Shown here: in pieces, positions 35,857 through 44,447 of the stretch
How the letters are laid out: each line of letters opens with the position of its first letter
Numbering within the stretch: the first letter of the stretch is position 1
Assembly (NCBI RefSeq): GCF_900114845.1
Contig: NZ_FOUK01000008.1
Coordinates: 1 to 64,000, forward strand
Length of the DNA: 64,000 nt
From: Pimelobacter simplex
GTDB lineage: Bacteria; Actinomycetota; Actinomycetes; Propionibacteriales; Nocardioidaceae
Reading direction: 5' to 3'
Notes under the pieces: model-generated
What the model was told of the DNA's origin: nothing
The model's database searches: none
The model's input: only the letters and a program-made list of their open reading frames with translations
Position numbers and translations under genes: made by a program

Positions 35857-36469
35857 GCGCGGCGTCCTGCTGGTCGGTGATCCGTAGCACCAGGCGGCAC
35901 CAGAGCCCGCAGCCGATGACGGCCGCGACGGCCGTGACCACCTCGAAGCCGGGCAGCAGGTCGACCATCTCGGGGTCGTTGCCGGCGAGCTGCGAGGTGA
36001 TCCGGCTGCCGAAGAGGAAGACGAGCCACGCCGTCCACCACGGGCCGAGCGCGAACGTGCGCCCGGAGGGCGTGCTGGCGCGCTGCACGTCGCGGACCAC
36101 CTGGTAGGGGAACCACAGCGCGACCACGGGCACCCACCAGCCCAGCCAGACCCAGAGCCGGCTGCGGGCGTGCGGCACCCGGGGGCTGATCGCCACGGCG
36201 TTGACGCGGGCCGCGGAGAGCCACAGGCAGGTCACGACGTACGTCGCGAGCAGCACCGGCGCGAAGGCCATCACCACCCAGTCGTACGTCGTCAGGACGT
36301 CGGCCGTGCTGCCGCCCGTGCTGAGGACCTCCTGGAACCGGGTGCGCGCGTCGAACGACGTCACCGCGCTGACCACCTGGACGACGGCGACGAGGACGGC
36401 GAGCGCGACGCTCGCGACGGCGAGCCCGTCGGGCGGGCGGCGGCGGGGTGGAGCCACAGGCGGGAGCAT
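35798..36469 (-). CDS. DUF4328 membrane protein
   Basis: 223 residues. A Pro/Arg-rich head, then about four TM segments (GLAVASVALAVLVAVVQVV, WVVMAFAPVLLATYVVTCLWL, WVWLGWWVPVVALWFPYQVVRDV, FEVVTAVAAVIGCGLWCRLVLRIT). The WLSAARxNA and GWWVPVVxLWxPYQVVxD patterns match DUF4328. Role unknown. It converges with the MFS gene so that the stop codons are embedded in each other's coding region by 59 bp. Confidence 0.85.
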   Translation of the reverse strand: MLPPVAPPRRRPPDGLAVASVALAVLVAVVQVVSAVTSFDARTRFQEVLSTGGSTADVLTTYDWVVMAFAPVLLATYVVTCLWLSAARVNAVAISPRVPHARSRLWVWLGWWVPVVALWFPYQVVRDVQRASTPSGRTFALGPWWTAWLVFLFGSRITSQLAGNDPEMVDLLPGFEVVTAVAAVIGCGLWCRLVLRITDQQDAALSAPPAPPPLASRPWPGGA

Positions 36470-36545
36470 GGCCGGAGTGTAGGCGCGGCCGGCCGGTGAC
36501 CGGGGGCTTTACGCGCAGGATGCCCGGCCTGAGAGAATCCCTCCC

Positions 36546-37634
36546 ATGTCCGCCACCACCGAGCACCCGCCCGTGCCGGAGACCGCGCAGCCGGCCGCGC
36601 CCGAGGGAGCCGCGCGCCCGCGCGTCCTCTCCGGCATCCAGCCGACCGCCGACTCCTTCCACCTCGGCAACTACATGGGCGCGGTCCGGCAGTGGGTGGA
36701 CCTGCAGCGCGACCACCAGCCGTTCTTCTTCATCGCCGACCAGCACGCGATCACCGTCGACTGGGACCCGAAGCTGCTGCGCGAGCGCACGCTGCGGGGG
36801 GCGGCCCAGCTCCTGGCGGCGGGCGTCGACCCGGAGCGCTCGGCGATCTTCGTGCAGAGCCACGTGCCGGCGCACGCCCAGCTCGGGTGGGTGCTCAACG
36901 GGCTCACCGGGTTCGGCGAGGCCCGGCGGATGACGCAGTTCAAGGACAAGTCGGCCAAGGGCGGCGAGGGCGCGGCGAGCGTCGGGCTGTTCGCCTACCC
37001 GATCCTGATGGCGGCCGACATCCTGCTCTACCGGCCCCACTACGTCCCGGTGGGCGAGGACCAGCGCCAGCACCTCGAGCTCACCCGCGACCTGGCCCAG
37101 CGGTTCAACAGCCGGTTCAAGAAGACCTTCCGGCTGCCCGAGCCCTACATCCTGAAGTCGACGGCCAAGATCTACGACCTGCAGGAGCCGACCAAGAAGA
37201 TGTCGAAGTCCGGCTCCGCGCCGAACGGCATCATCGAGATGCTCGACGACCCCAAGGTCACGGCCAAGAAGATCCGCTCGGCGGTCACCGACTCCGACAC
37301 CGAGATCCGCTTCGACCTCGCCGAGAAGCCGGGGGTCAGCAACCTGCTGACCATCTACTCGGCGCTCACCGGCGAGGCGGTCCCCGCCCTCGAGGAGCAG
37401 TACGCCGGCAAGATGTACGGCGACCTCAAGAAGGACCTCGCCGAGGTGGTGGTCGGCTTCGTGACGCCCTTCCGGGAGCGCACGCTCGAGCTGCTCGACG
37501 ACCAGGACTACCTGATGAAGGTGCTGGCGCAGGGGGCGGAGACGGCCGGTGCGGTCGCCGAGGCGACGCTGAAGGACGTCTACCAGCGGGTCGGCTTCGT
37601 CGCCCCCGCCGAGCGCCGCGCGGAGGGCTCCTGA
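36546..37634 (+). CDS. trpS: Tryptophanyl-tRNA synthetase
   Basis: 362 residues. Class I signatures: SGIQPTADSFHLGNYMGAV (HIGH variant), the AIFVQSHVPAHAQLGW strand, DKSAKGGE, FAYPILMAADILLYRPHYVPVGEDQRQHLEL, and KKMSKSGSAPNG (KMSKS). A longer-than-core N-terminal Pro/Ala stretch of ~20 residues precedes it. No ribosome site lies upstream (CTGAGAGAATCCCTCCC), and GAGAAT may be a -10 box with a nearly leaderless start. The ATG of the next gene overlaps the stop. Confidence 0.97.
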   Translation: MSATTEHPPVPETAQPAAPEGAARPRVLSGIQPTADSFHLGNYMGAVRQWVDLQRDHQPFFFIADQHAITVDWDPKLLRERTLRGAAQLLAAGVDPERSAIFVQSHVPAHAQLGWVLNGLTGFGEARRMTQFKDKSAKGGEGAASVGLFAYPILMAADILLYRPHYVPVGEDQRQHLELTRDLAQRFNSRFKKTFRLPEPYILKSTAKIYDLQEPTKKMSKSGSAPNGIIEMLDDPKVTAKKIRSAVTDSDTEIRFDLAEKPGVSNLLTIYSALTGEAVPALEEQYAGKMYGDLKKDLAEVVVGFVTPFRERTLELLDDQDYLMKVLAQGAETAGAVAEATLKDVYQRVGFVAPAERRAEGS

Positions 37635-38140
37635 TGCCGGTGATCGGCGTCGCCATCGCGATCCCGGAGCCCTGGGCCTCCGAGCTCTACGACTACCGGC
37701 TGCGGATCGGCGACCCGACCGCCGAGGGCGTCCCGAGCCACGTCACGCTGATCCCGCCCACCGAGGTGGCCGGCGAGCTCGACGAGATCGAGGCGCACCT
37801 CGAGACCGCGGCCGACGGGATCGATCCGTTCCGTGTGCATCTGCGCGGGACGGGTACCTTCCGGCCCGTGTCGCCCGTCGTCTTCGTGAGTCTCGCTGAG
37901 GGGATCTCCCAGTGCGAGCAGCTCGCCGACGCCGTACGACGGGGGCCGCTCGCCGTCGACCTGCACTTCCCGTACCACCCGCACGTCACCGTCGCGCACC
38001 ACCTCGACGACCCGACACTCGACCGCGCGTTCGCCGATCTCTCCGAGTTCGAGTGCGCCTTCGAGGTCACCGACTTCCATCTCTACGTCCATGACGAGCA
38101 GGAGGGTTGGCGGGCCACCCGCACCTTCGCACTGTCATGA
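37634..38140 (+). CDS. 2'-5' RNA ligase superfamily (2H phosphoesterase) protein
   Basis: 168 residues with two HxT motifs, SHVTLIPP (near 37738) and PHVTVAHH (near 37980), which form the symmetric 2H phosphodiesterase/ligase site. The start overlaps trpS by one base (TGATG) and its stop overlaps the YihY gene (ATGA), so it is translationally coupled. Its RNA-repair or nucleotide phosphodiesterase substrate is unknown. Association with trpS is frequent in actinobacteria, which supports a tRNA-related task (inference). Confidence 0.85.
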   Translation: MPVIGVAIAIPEPWASELYDYRLRIGDPTAEGVPSHVTLIPPTEVAGELDEIEAHLETAADGIDPFRVHLRGTGTFRPVSPVVFVSLAEGISQCEQLADAVRRGPLAVDLHFPYHPHVTVAHHLDDPTLDRAFADLSEFECAFEVTDFHLYVHDEQEGWRATRTFALS

Positions 38141-39186
38141 GCCTGGTCGATCGAGTGAAGGCGAAGGTCGCGGACGCCCGCGACCGGTGGCCGCTCGTCG
38201 ACCACGCGGTCCGGATGCAGGAGCACTTCAGCGCCGTCCAGGGCAGCCAGCAGGCCGGCGGGGTGACCTACTTCGGCTTCCTGTCGGTCTTCCCGATCCT
38301 CGCTCTCGCGTTCTTCGCCGTGGGCTACGTCGCCAACGTGTTCCCCGACGCCAACGAGTCGCTGGTCAAGGCGATCGACCAGGTGCTGCCGGGTCTCGTG
38401 GGCACCGGCGACGGCCAGGTCAACCTCCAGGACGTCCAGGACGCCGCCGGCACGGTCGGGCTGATCGGTCTCGCCGGTGTGCTGTACGCCGGGCTCGGCT
38501 GGCTGTCGTCGCTGCAGTCGGCGCTGGTCGTCCTCTTCGAGCTGCCCGAGCGGCTGCGGCCCAACTTCGTGATCGGCAAGCTCCGCGACCTGCTCACGCT
38601 GGCCGTGCTCGGCACGGTGCTGATGCTGAGCGTGGTCACCTCGGCGGCGCTCACCGGTACCTCCCAGGCGGTGCTCGACGTCCTCCACGTGGGCGCCGAG
38701 CTGGGCTGGCTGGTCGCGATCATCGCGCTGCTGCTCGGGCTGGCCGCCTCGACGCTGCTGTTCTTCCTGATCTTCCGGCTGCTGGCCCGTCCGCCGCTGC
38801 CGGCCCGGGCGCTGTGGTCGGGGGCGCTGCTCGGCGCGCTCGGCTTCGAGGTGCTCAAGCAGCTCTCCGGGCTGCTGCTGGCGAGCACCCGCGGGCAGCC
38901 CGCCTTCCAGGCGTTCGGGATCGCGCTGATCCTGCTGGTCTGGATCAACTACTTCTCCCGAGTCATCCTCTACGCCGCCGCGTGGGCCCAGACCAGCCCG
39001 CTGGCCGAGCGCCCGCCGGCCCCGGTGCCCGCAGCCGCCGCGATCGCCGCCGCGGTCACGCCGCGCCCGGGCGGGGTGGGCGAGCCGGCGTCCCCGGCGC
39101 CGCCGCTGCCGCGCCTGGCGTCGTTCGCCGCCGGAGGGGTGCTTGGGGTCCTGCTCACACTCCTGGGCCGCCGCCGGCGACCGTGA
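38137..39186 (+). CDS. YihY/BrkB-family inner membrane protein
   Basis: 349 residues from ATG 38137 within the previous gene's stop (ATGA). Six TM helices with family marks: GGVTYFGFLSVFPILALAFFAVGYV, LAGVLYAGLGWLSSLQSAL, and FQAFGIALILLVWINYFSRVILYAAAWAQ. The last ~60 residues are a Pro/Ala-rich tail with a seventh hydrophobic stretch (FAAGGVLGVLLTLLG). Once called ribonuclease BN, the family has no RNase activity and the function is not established. Confidence 0.9.
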   Translation: MSLVDRVKAKVADARDRWPLVDHAVRMQEHFSAVQGSQQAGGVTYFGFLSVFPILALAFFAVGYVANVFPDANESLVKAIDQVLPGLVGTGDGQVNLQDVQDAAGTVGLIGLAGVLYAGLGWLSSLQSALVVLFELPERLRPNFVIGKLRDLLTLAVLGTVLMLSVVTSAALTGTSQAVLDVLHVGAELGWLVAIIALLLGLAASTLLFFLIFRLLARPPLPARALWSGALLGALGFEVLKQLSGLLLASTRGQPAFQAFGIALILLVWINYFSRVILYAAAWAQTSPLAERPPAPVPAAAAIAAAVTPRPGGVGEPASPAPPLPRLASFAAGGVLGVLLTLLGRRRRP

Positions 39187-39221
39187 GCCGGGCGCCTGGA
39201 GCGGTCTGGGACACTGACCGG

Positions 39222-39449
39222 GTGAAGTTCGAGCGCAAGCACGCCCTCCTGCTCCTGGCCGTGGCCGCCTGGAACGTCTTCTCCTTCGGCAACTTCGCCA
39301 AGAACCTCTACCAGGCCTACGACGCAGGTGAGGACCGGGCGACCGGCTACTGGGTCGCGCACACCGTCCTCATCGTCGTGAACTTCGTGATCGCCGGGCT
39401 GCTCGGCGCGCTGGGCTGGAAGGCGCTGCGCGCGTCCAAGGACGCCTGA
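39222..39449 (+). CDS. SCO4848-family small membrane protein
   Basis: 75 residues from GTG 39222 (VKFERKHALLLL); an upstream GTG at 39183 would add 13 residues lacking family similarity. Two TM helices: HALLLLAVAAWNVFSFGNFAKNLY and YWVAHTVLIVVNFVIAGLLGALGWKAL. Matches in size and pattern the SCO4848 family found near cell-wall genes in Streptomyces. Function unknown. No ribosome site and a GACACT six bases before the GTG suggest a leaderless start. Confidence 0.8.
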   Translation: MKFERKHALLLLAVAAWNVFSFGNFAKNLYQAYDAGEDRATGYWVAHTVLIVVNFVIAGLLGALGWKALRASKDA

Positions 39450-39455
39450 GCCCCC

Positions 39456-40049
39456 ATGACCTCCGGACCGGCCGCACGGGCCCGGGCGCGCGCCCGGCGC
39501 TTCCGGCAGGTCCGCGGCGCCGTCGCCGGCTGCGTGGCGGCGTTCGGCGCGCTGGTCGCGCACGTGGCGGCGGGCGGCTCGGTCGAGCTGGTCCCCGGCC
39601 TGGTCGTGACGGCGGTGGCGCTGCCGATGGCCGTCGCGCTCACCCCCGGTGACGCCGTCGGCCTGCCCCGGATCGGTGCGACCGCGCTCGTCGCGCAGGC
39701 GCTCGGGCACCTCTGCCTGATGATGGCGCCCGCCGGGCACCCCCACGCGCACGACCACCACGCCGGACCGGCGCCGTCCCTCGCGATGCTCGCGCTCCAC
39801 GCGCTGGTCGCGATCGCGACGGTCGCCGTCGCGGCCGGGCTCGACCGGGCGGCGCTCGACGTCGTCCGGGCCGCGGCCGGCTGGCTGCTGCCGCTCCTGC
39901 TCGCGCTGCCGGTCCCGGTCGTCGGCTACCGCGCCCGCGTCCTGGTGCGCGTGCGGCGCCTGCGCGGCCGGCTCGCCGCGCGGGTCGGCCGGCCCCGGGC
40001 GCCGCCGCGGTGGTGCTCCGCCCTCGCCCTTCCCGGCGCCGCGCGCTGA
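39456..40049 (+). CDS. His-rich membrane protein at the head of the copper operon
   Basis: 197 residues with about four TM helices and a basic N-terminus. A His-rich extracytoplasmic loop (GHPHAHDHHAGP) between helices could bind metal. The C-terminal ~40 residues are Arg/Pro-rich. Similar membrane proteins stand before PCuAC or YcnI-type copper genes in actinobacteria. With PCuAC, DyP, CopC and CopD downstream on the same strand (64-bp gap to PCuAC), a role in periplasmic copper handling is inferred; no direct family name is assigned. Confidence 0.7.
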   Translation: MTSGPAARARARARRFRQVRGAVAGCVAAFGALVAHVAAGGSVELVPGLVVTAVALPMAVALTPGDAVGLPRIGATALVAQALGHLCLMMAPAGHPHAHDHHAGPAPSLAMLALHALVAIATVAVAAGLDRAALDVVRAAAGWLLPLLLALPVPVVGYRARVLVRVRRLRGRLAARVGRPRAPPRWCSALALPGAAR

Positions 40050-40113
40050 CCCCTCGGTGGCGTGCGCGCCTCTTCCCGCGCGCTGACGCGCGCCCACCGA
40101 ACGGAACCTCACC

Positions 40114-40641
40114 ATGAAGAAGCACCTCACCGCGGCGGTCCTCGCCGCGGCCCTCGTCCCCGCGCTCGCCGCCTGCGGCAGCGGCAGCGAGGACGCTCGC
40201 GACCAGGCGCCGACGTCCGGCAGCAGCCCGGCCGCGAAGGCCGCCCTGACCGTCACCGACCCCTGGGTCAAGGCCGCTCCCAGCGGCATGACCGCCGCCT
40301 TCGGGACCCTCGTCAACGAGGGCTCGAGCGACGTCACCGTGGTCGCGGCGACCACGAGCGTCAACGACACCACCGAGCTCCACGAGACCGTCGAGAACGA
40401 GGACGGCTCGATGGCGATGCGGCCCAAGGAGGGCGGCTTCGTGATCCCGGCGGGCGGCAGCCTGGCGCTGGAGCCCGGCGGCGACCACCTCATGCTGATG
40501 GGCCTGACCGAGCCCGTCGAGGCGGGCACGACGGTCACCATCACGCTCACCCTCGGCGACGGCACGACCACGGACGTCGAGGCGACCGTCAAGGCGTTCG
40601 ACGGCGCCGACGAGAAGTACCAGAACGGCGGCGAGCACTGA
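40114..40641 (+). CDS. PCuAC-type copper chaperone lipoprotein
   Basis: 175 residues. Lipobox ALAAC follows a cleavable signal (MKKHLTAAVLAAALVPALAAC). The cupredoxin-like domain carries the Cu(I) ligands of the H(M)x10Mx21HxM motif: ELHETVENEDGSMAMRP and GGDHLMLMGL. Members deliver Cu(I) to the CuA/CuB centres of cytochrome oxidase. Acidic linker after the Cys. ATG has AACGGAACC upstream. The following Tat-DyP gene overlaps its stop (TGATG), placing it in a coupled operon. Confidence 0.92.
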   Translation: MKKHLTAAVLAAALVPALAACGSGSEDARDQAPTSGSSPAAKAALTVTDPWVKAAPSGMTAAFGTLVNEGSSDVTVVAATTSVNDTTELHETVENEDGSMAMRPKEGGFVIPAGGSLALEPGGDHLMLMGLTEPVEAGTTVTITLTLGDGTTTDVEATVKAFDGADEKYQNGGEH

Positions 40642-41900
40642 TGCCCGGCGGTCCCCGGTGGGACCGCCGGCGCGTCCTCCGCACCGGCGCCGCCGCGTTC
40701 GGCGGCGCCGGTGCCGGGTGGAGCGCGTCCGCCCTCGTGGCGAACGGCTCCGCCGCGGCGGCGCCCACGGACGGTCCGGCCCGCGTGGTCGGCCCGTCCG
40801 CGGGCGCGGAGACCGTGCCGGTCGTCGGCACCCACCAGGCCGGGGTCGACACCCCGCCCCAGGCGCACCTCGCGCTGGTCGGCTGGGACCTGCGGGAGGA
40901 CGCCGGCGTCGTCGGGCTGACCCGGATGATGCGGCTGCTCAGCGACGACGCCGCGCGCCTGGCGTCCGGCACGGCTGCCCTCGCCGACACCGAGCCCGAG
41001 CTGGCCGCGCACCCGGCCCGGCTCACCGTCACCTTCGGCTTCGGTCCGCGGGTGCTGCGCGATCTCGTGCCCGCGGGACGACGTCCCCGGCTCGACGAGC
41101 TGCCCGGCTTCGACCGGGACCGGCTCGACCCGCGCTGGGGCCAGACCGACGTCGTCGCGCAGGTCTGCTGCGACGACCCGACCACGCTGGCCCACGCCCG
41201 TCGGATGCTGGTCAAGGACGCGCGGACGTTCGCCCAGGTGCGCTGGATCCAGCAGGGCTTCCGGACGGCGCGCGGCACCGTCCCCGACGGCACCACCATG
41301 CGCAACCTGATGGGCCAGGTCGACGGCACCGTCAACCTCGCACCCGCGGAGCCGGACTTCGACCCGCTCGTGTGGTCCGGCGACGACGCGCTCGCGGGCG
41401 GCACCTTCCTGGTGGTCCGCCGGATCCGGATGCAGCTCGACAAGTGGGACCGCGTCGACCGGGTCGGCCGCGAGGTCGTGGTCGGCCGCCGGCTCGACAC
41501 CGGCGCGCCGCTGACGGGCGTGACGGAGTTCGACGAGCCGGACTTCGCGGCCACCGACCGCTTCGGGTTCCCGGTGATCGACCCGGCCAGCCACGTCGCG
41601 CGGGCGCGCAGCGCGGACCCGCGGGAGCGGTTCCTGCGCCGGGCCTACAGCTACACCGAGCCGGACCCGGCCCGCAGCACCGGCGAGGACAGCGGCCTGG
41701 TGTTCCTGGCGTTCGCGGCCGACCCGGCCCGCCAGTTCGTCCCGGTGCAGCGCCGGCTCGACGAGCTTGACCGGCTCAACGAGTGGGTCGTCGCGATCGG
41801 GTCCGCCGTCTATGCGATCCCGCCCGCCGCACCGCAAGGTGGGTACGTCGGCCAGCAGCTGCTCGAAGGAAAGTCCACGGGGGAGAAGTCACCATCATGA
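40641..41900 (+). CDS. Tat-exported DyP-type heme peroxidase (EfeB/DtpA-like)
   Basis: 419 residues. Twin-arginine signal DRRRVLRTGAAAFGGAGAG and a following Ala-rich region. DyP features: LMGQVDGT (GxxDG with the distal Asp), GGTFLVVRRIRMQLDKWD, proximal heme ligand in IDPASHVARA, distal Arg in DPRERFLRRAYSY, and LVFLAFAADPARQFVPVQ. It oxidises substrates with peroxide outside the membrane. The linked PCuAC/CopC/CopD genes mirror the Streptomyces lividans dtpA operon, where DtpA works with copper chaperones in maturing the radical copper oxidase GlxA (established there, inferred here). Confidence 0.9.
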   Translation: MPGGPRWDRRRVLRTGAAAFGGAGAGWSASALVANGSAAAAPTDGPARVVGPSAGAETVPVVGTHQAGVDTPPQAHLALVGWDLREDAGVVGLTRMMRLLSDDAARLASGTAALADTEPELAAHPARLTVTFGFGPRVLRDLVPAGRRPRLDELPGFDRDRLDPRWGQTDVVAQVCCDDPTTLAHARRMLVKDARTFAQVRWIQQGFRTARGTVPDGTTMRNLMGQVDGTVNLAPAEPDFDPLVWSGDDALAGGTFLVVRRIRMQLDKWDRVDRVGREVVVGRRLDTGAPLTGVTEFDEPDFAATDRFGFPVIDPASHVARARSADPRERFLRRAYSYTEPDPARSTGEDSGLVFLAFAADPARQFVPVQRRLDELDRLNEWVVAIGSAVYAIPPAAPQGGYVGQQLLEGKSTGEKSPS

Positions 41901-42478
41901 GGAAGCACGCGCGGCTCGCCGCGCTCGTCACGGCGCTCGGCGCGGTCCTGGCCGCGGCCCTGGTCGGGGTCGTCGCGGGAGGCTGGAACCTGCCCGCCTC
42001 GGCGCACGCGTCACTGGTCGCGAGCGACCCGGCGGCCGGTCAGCGGCTCGACCGGCTGCCCGAGCGGGTCACGCTGGAGTTCAGCGAGCCGATCAGCGCG
42101 CCGGCGTACGTCGTCGTGACCGCGCCGGACGGCTCCCGGGCCGACCAGGGCGAGGTGCGCGTCGACGGCGCCGAGGTGAGCGTCGCGCTCGGGGGGAGTG
42201 CGCCCGAGGGCACCTACGGCGCGGCCTTCCGGGTCGTCTCCGAGGACGGCCACCCGGTCACCGGCCGGATCGGCTTCGTCGTCGGGGACGGTCCGCTGGA
42301 CGACGCCGCGCCGTCGGCCACGGCCTCGGCGGATGCCGCCGACCCGGCGCCGGCCTCGACCACGGACGGGGACGACGACGGGGGCCCGTCGCTCGGCCAG
42401 GTCCAGGTGGGCGTCGCGGTGGCGCTGTTCGCCGTCGCCGCGGGTCTGCTCCTCTGGAGCCGCCGGAGGACCCGGTGA
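41897..42478 (+). CDS. copC: CopC-domain copper-binding protein
   Basis: 193 residues. Signal peptide ends at ASAHASLVASDPAAG, leaving an N-terminal His after cleavage, as expected for the Cu(II) brace of CopC. The Ig-like domain shows LEFSEPISAPAYVVVTAPDG, the EGTYGAAFRVVSEDGHPVTGRIGFVV motif with the second His, and a Ser/Asp linker before a C-terminal TM helix (VGVAVALFAVAAGLLLW). Membrane-tethered, facing out. Overlaps its neighbours at both ends (ATGA and GTGA). Confidence 0.92.
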   Translation: MRKHARLAALVTALGAVLAAALVGVVAGGWNLPASAHASLVASDPAAGQRLDRLPERVTLEFSEPISAPAYVVVTAPDGSRADQGEVRVDGAEVSVALGGSAPEGTYGAAFRVVSEDGHPVTGRIGFVVGDGPLDDAAPSATASADAADPAPASTTDGDDDGGPSLGQVQVGVAVALFAVAAGLLLWSRRRTR

Positions 42479-44445
42479 GCGCCCCCGCCGTGCGCGAGCG
42501 GCGCGGCCTGGCGCCGGTCGGGGCCGCGCTGGTGCTGGCCGCCGCGGTCGCCTTCGTCCTCCTCGTCGCGGGCGGGGGAGCGCCGCAGGAGCCGATCCCC
42601 GGCCTGCCCGACCCCGGCCGGCTGACCGGCTGGGGGCTCCCCGCGCTGCGCCTGGTCTCCGACGGCCTCGCGATCGCCGTCGTGGCGGGGCTCCTCGTCG
42701 CGCCGCTCACCATGCGCCGGCCCGAGAACGAGCTCGGCGGGTCCGCCTTCCGGGCGCTGCTGCCGGTGCGCTGGCTGGCCGCCGGGTGGTGCGCGGTCGT
42801 GCTCGTCCAGGTGGTGCTCACCTACTCCGACCAGTTCGCCGTGCCGGTGGGCGACATCCGCTGGCACGAGCTGCGCGGCTTCGCCACCGGCGTCGACCAG
42901 CCGCGCGCGCTGCTCGCCCAGGCCGCGCTGCTGGCCGTCGTCGCGGTCGCCGCGCGCTGGGTGCTCACCGCCCGCGGCGTCCTCGTCCTGCTCGGCCTGG
43001 CGCTGGTGGCCGTCGTCCCGCCGATCCTCACCGGGCACGCGTCGTCGGCCGGCAACCACGACACCGCGATCGTCGCGATGGTCGTGCACGTCGTCACGGC
43101 CGTGATCTGGATCGCCGGGGTGCTCGCGCTGTGGTGGCACCTCGCCTCCGCCACCAAGGTGCGCGACCGCGCGCTGCACCGCTTCTCCGCGCTCGCCGGC
43201 TGGTGCCTGGGCCTGACCGCGGTCTCGGGCGTGGTGAGCGCCTGGGTGCGGCTCGAGCGGCCCGCCGACCTCCTCTCGGCGTACGGCGCGGGGGTGCTGG
43301 TCAAGACCGCCGTGATCGTCGTCGTCGGCCTGGTCGGGCTCACCCTGCGCCGCCGGGTCGTCGCGAGCGCCGCGCCCGACTGGGTGGTGCTGCTGCGGCT
43401 GACCGGTCTCGAGCTGCTCGTCATGGCGGTCGCCGTCGGGGCCGGCGTCGGCCTCAGCCGGACCCCGCCGCCGGCGCCCGAGAACCTCTACACCTCGCTC
43501 GCCGAGGGCCTCCTCGGCGGCCCGGTCCCGCCCGCGCCGACGTTCGGCCGGCTGCTGTGGTCGTTCACCCCGTCGGGCCTGGGCTTCCTCGTGGTCGGCC
43601 TCGGCGCGGCGGCGTACGTCGCCGGGATCGTCGCCCTGCGCCGCCGCGGCGACCGCTGGTCGCCGGGCCGGACGGTCACCTGGTTCGCCGGGCTCGCCGT
43701 CGTCGCCTATGCCACGTTCGGCGGCCTCGGCACCTACGCCGGCGTCATGTTCAGCGCCCACATGGCCGCGCACATGGCGCTCTCGATGGTCGCGCCGATC
43801 CTGCTCGTCTCGGGTCGCCCCCTCCAGCTCGCGCTGCGCGCGCTGCCGGGCAGCGACGTCCCCGGCGGCACCGGACCGCGGCAGCTGCTCGCCGCCGCGC
43901 TCGACTCGCGGCTCGCGCACCTGGTCCTGCACCCGGTCACGGCGGCGCTGCTGCTCGTGGGCAGCCTGTACGTCGTCTACTTCAGCAGCCTGTTCGACGT
44001 CCTCATGCGCAACCACCTCGGCCACCTCGCCATGGAGCTGCACTTCCTGATGGCGGGCCTCGTCTTCTTCGAGGTGCTCATCGGCGACCGGCCCGGCGGC
44101 GGCACGTCGTACGTCGGGCGGCTGATGCTGCTGCTCGTCACCATGCCCTTCCACGCCTTCTTCTCGATCAGCGTGATGGGCTCGGAGCGGATCATCGGCG
44201 GCGACTACTTCCGGCTCCTCGACGTCCCCTACGTCTCGAGCCTGCTCGACGACCAGCACCTCGCCGGCGCGATGAACTGGGCGCTCGGCGAGGTCCCGAT
44301 GGTGATGGTGATCATCGTGCTCGTCATCCAGTGGTGGCGCGACGACGAGCGCGAGGCCAAGCGCCGCGACCGCGCCGCCGACCGCGACGGCGACGCCGAG
44401 CTGGCGGCGTACAACGAGATGCTGAAGCGGGCCGCGAAGGGCTAG
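42475..44445 (+). CDS. CopD / CtaG-type cytochrome oxidase assembly fusion
   Basis: 656 residues with about 14 TM helices. The N-terminal ~330 residues belong to the CopD copper-import domain (HASSAGNHDTAIVAMVVHVVTAVIWIAGVLALWWH). The C-terminal half is a caa3-type CtaG domain (TPSGLGFLVVGLGAAAYVAG, FSAHMAAHMALSMVAPILLVSGRPLQLALRALPG, YFSSLFDVLMRNHLGHLAMELHFLMAGLVFFEVL, ISVMGSERIIGGDYFRLLDVP). Such fusions occur in mycobacteria and relatives. It likely moves copper across the membrane and delivers it to cytochrome oxidase. Starts at GTGA over the copC stop. Confidence 0.9.
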   Translation: MSAPAVRERRGLAPVGAALVLAAAVAFVLLVAGGGAPQEPIPGLPDPGRLTGWGLPALRLVSDGLAIAVVAGLLVAPLTMRRPENELGGSAFRALLPVRWLAAGWCAVVLVQVVLTYSDQFAVPVGDIRWHELRGFATGVDQPRALLAQAALLAVVAVAARWVLTARGVLVLLGLALVAVVPPILTGHASSAGNHDTAIVAMVVHVVTAVIWIAGVLALWWHLASATKVRDRALHRFSALAGWCLGLTAVSGVVSAWVRLERPADLLSAYGAGVLVKTAVIVVVGLVGLTLRRRVVASAAPDWVVLLRLTGLELLVMAVAVGAGVGLSRTPPPAPENLYTSLAEGLLGGPVPPAPTFGRLLWSFTPSGLGFLVVGLGAAAYVAGIVALRRRGDRWSPGRTVTWFAGLAVVAYATFGGLGTYAGVMFSAHMAAHMALSMVAPILLVSGRPLQLALRALPGSDVPGGTGPRQLLAAALDSRLAHLVLHPVTAALLLVGSLYVVYFSSLFDVLMRNHLGHLAMELHFLMAGLVFFEVLIGDRPGGGTSYVGRLMLLLVTMPFHAFFSISVMGSERIIGGDYFRLLDVPYVSSLLDDQHLAGAMNWALGEVPMVMVIIVLVIQWWRDDEREAKRRDRAADRDGDAELAAYNEMLKRAAKG

Positions 44446-44447
44446 GC

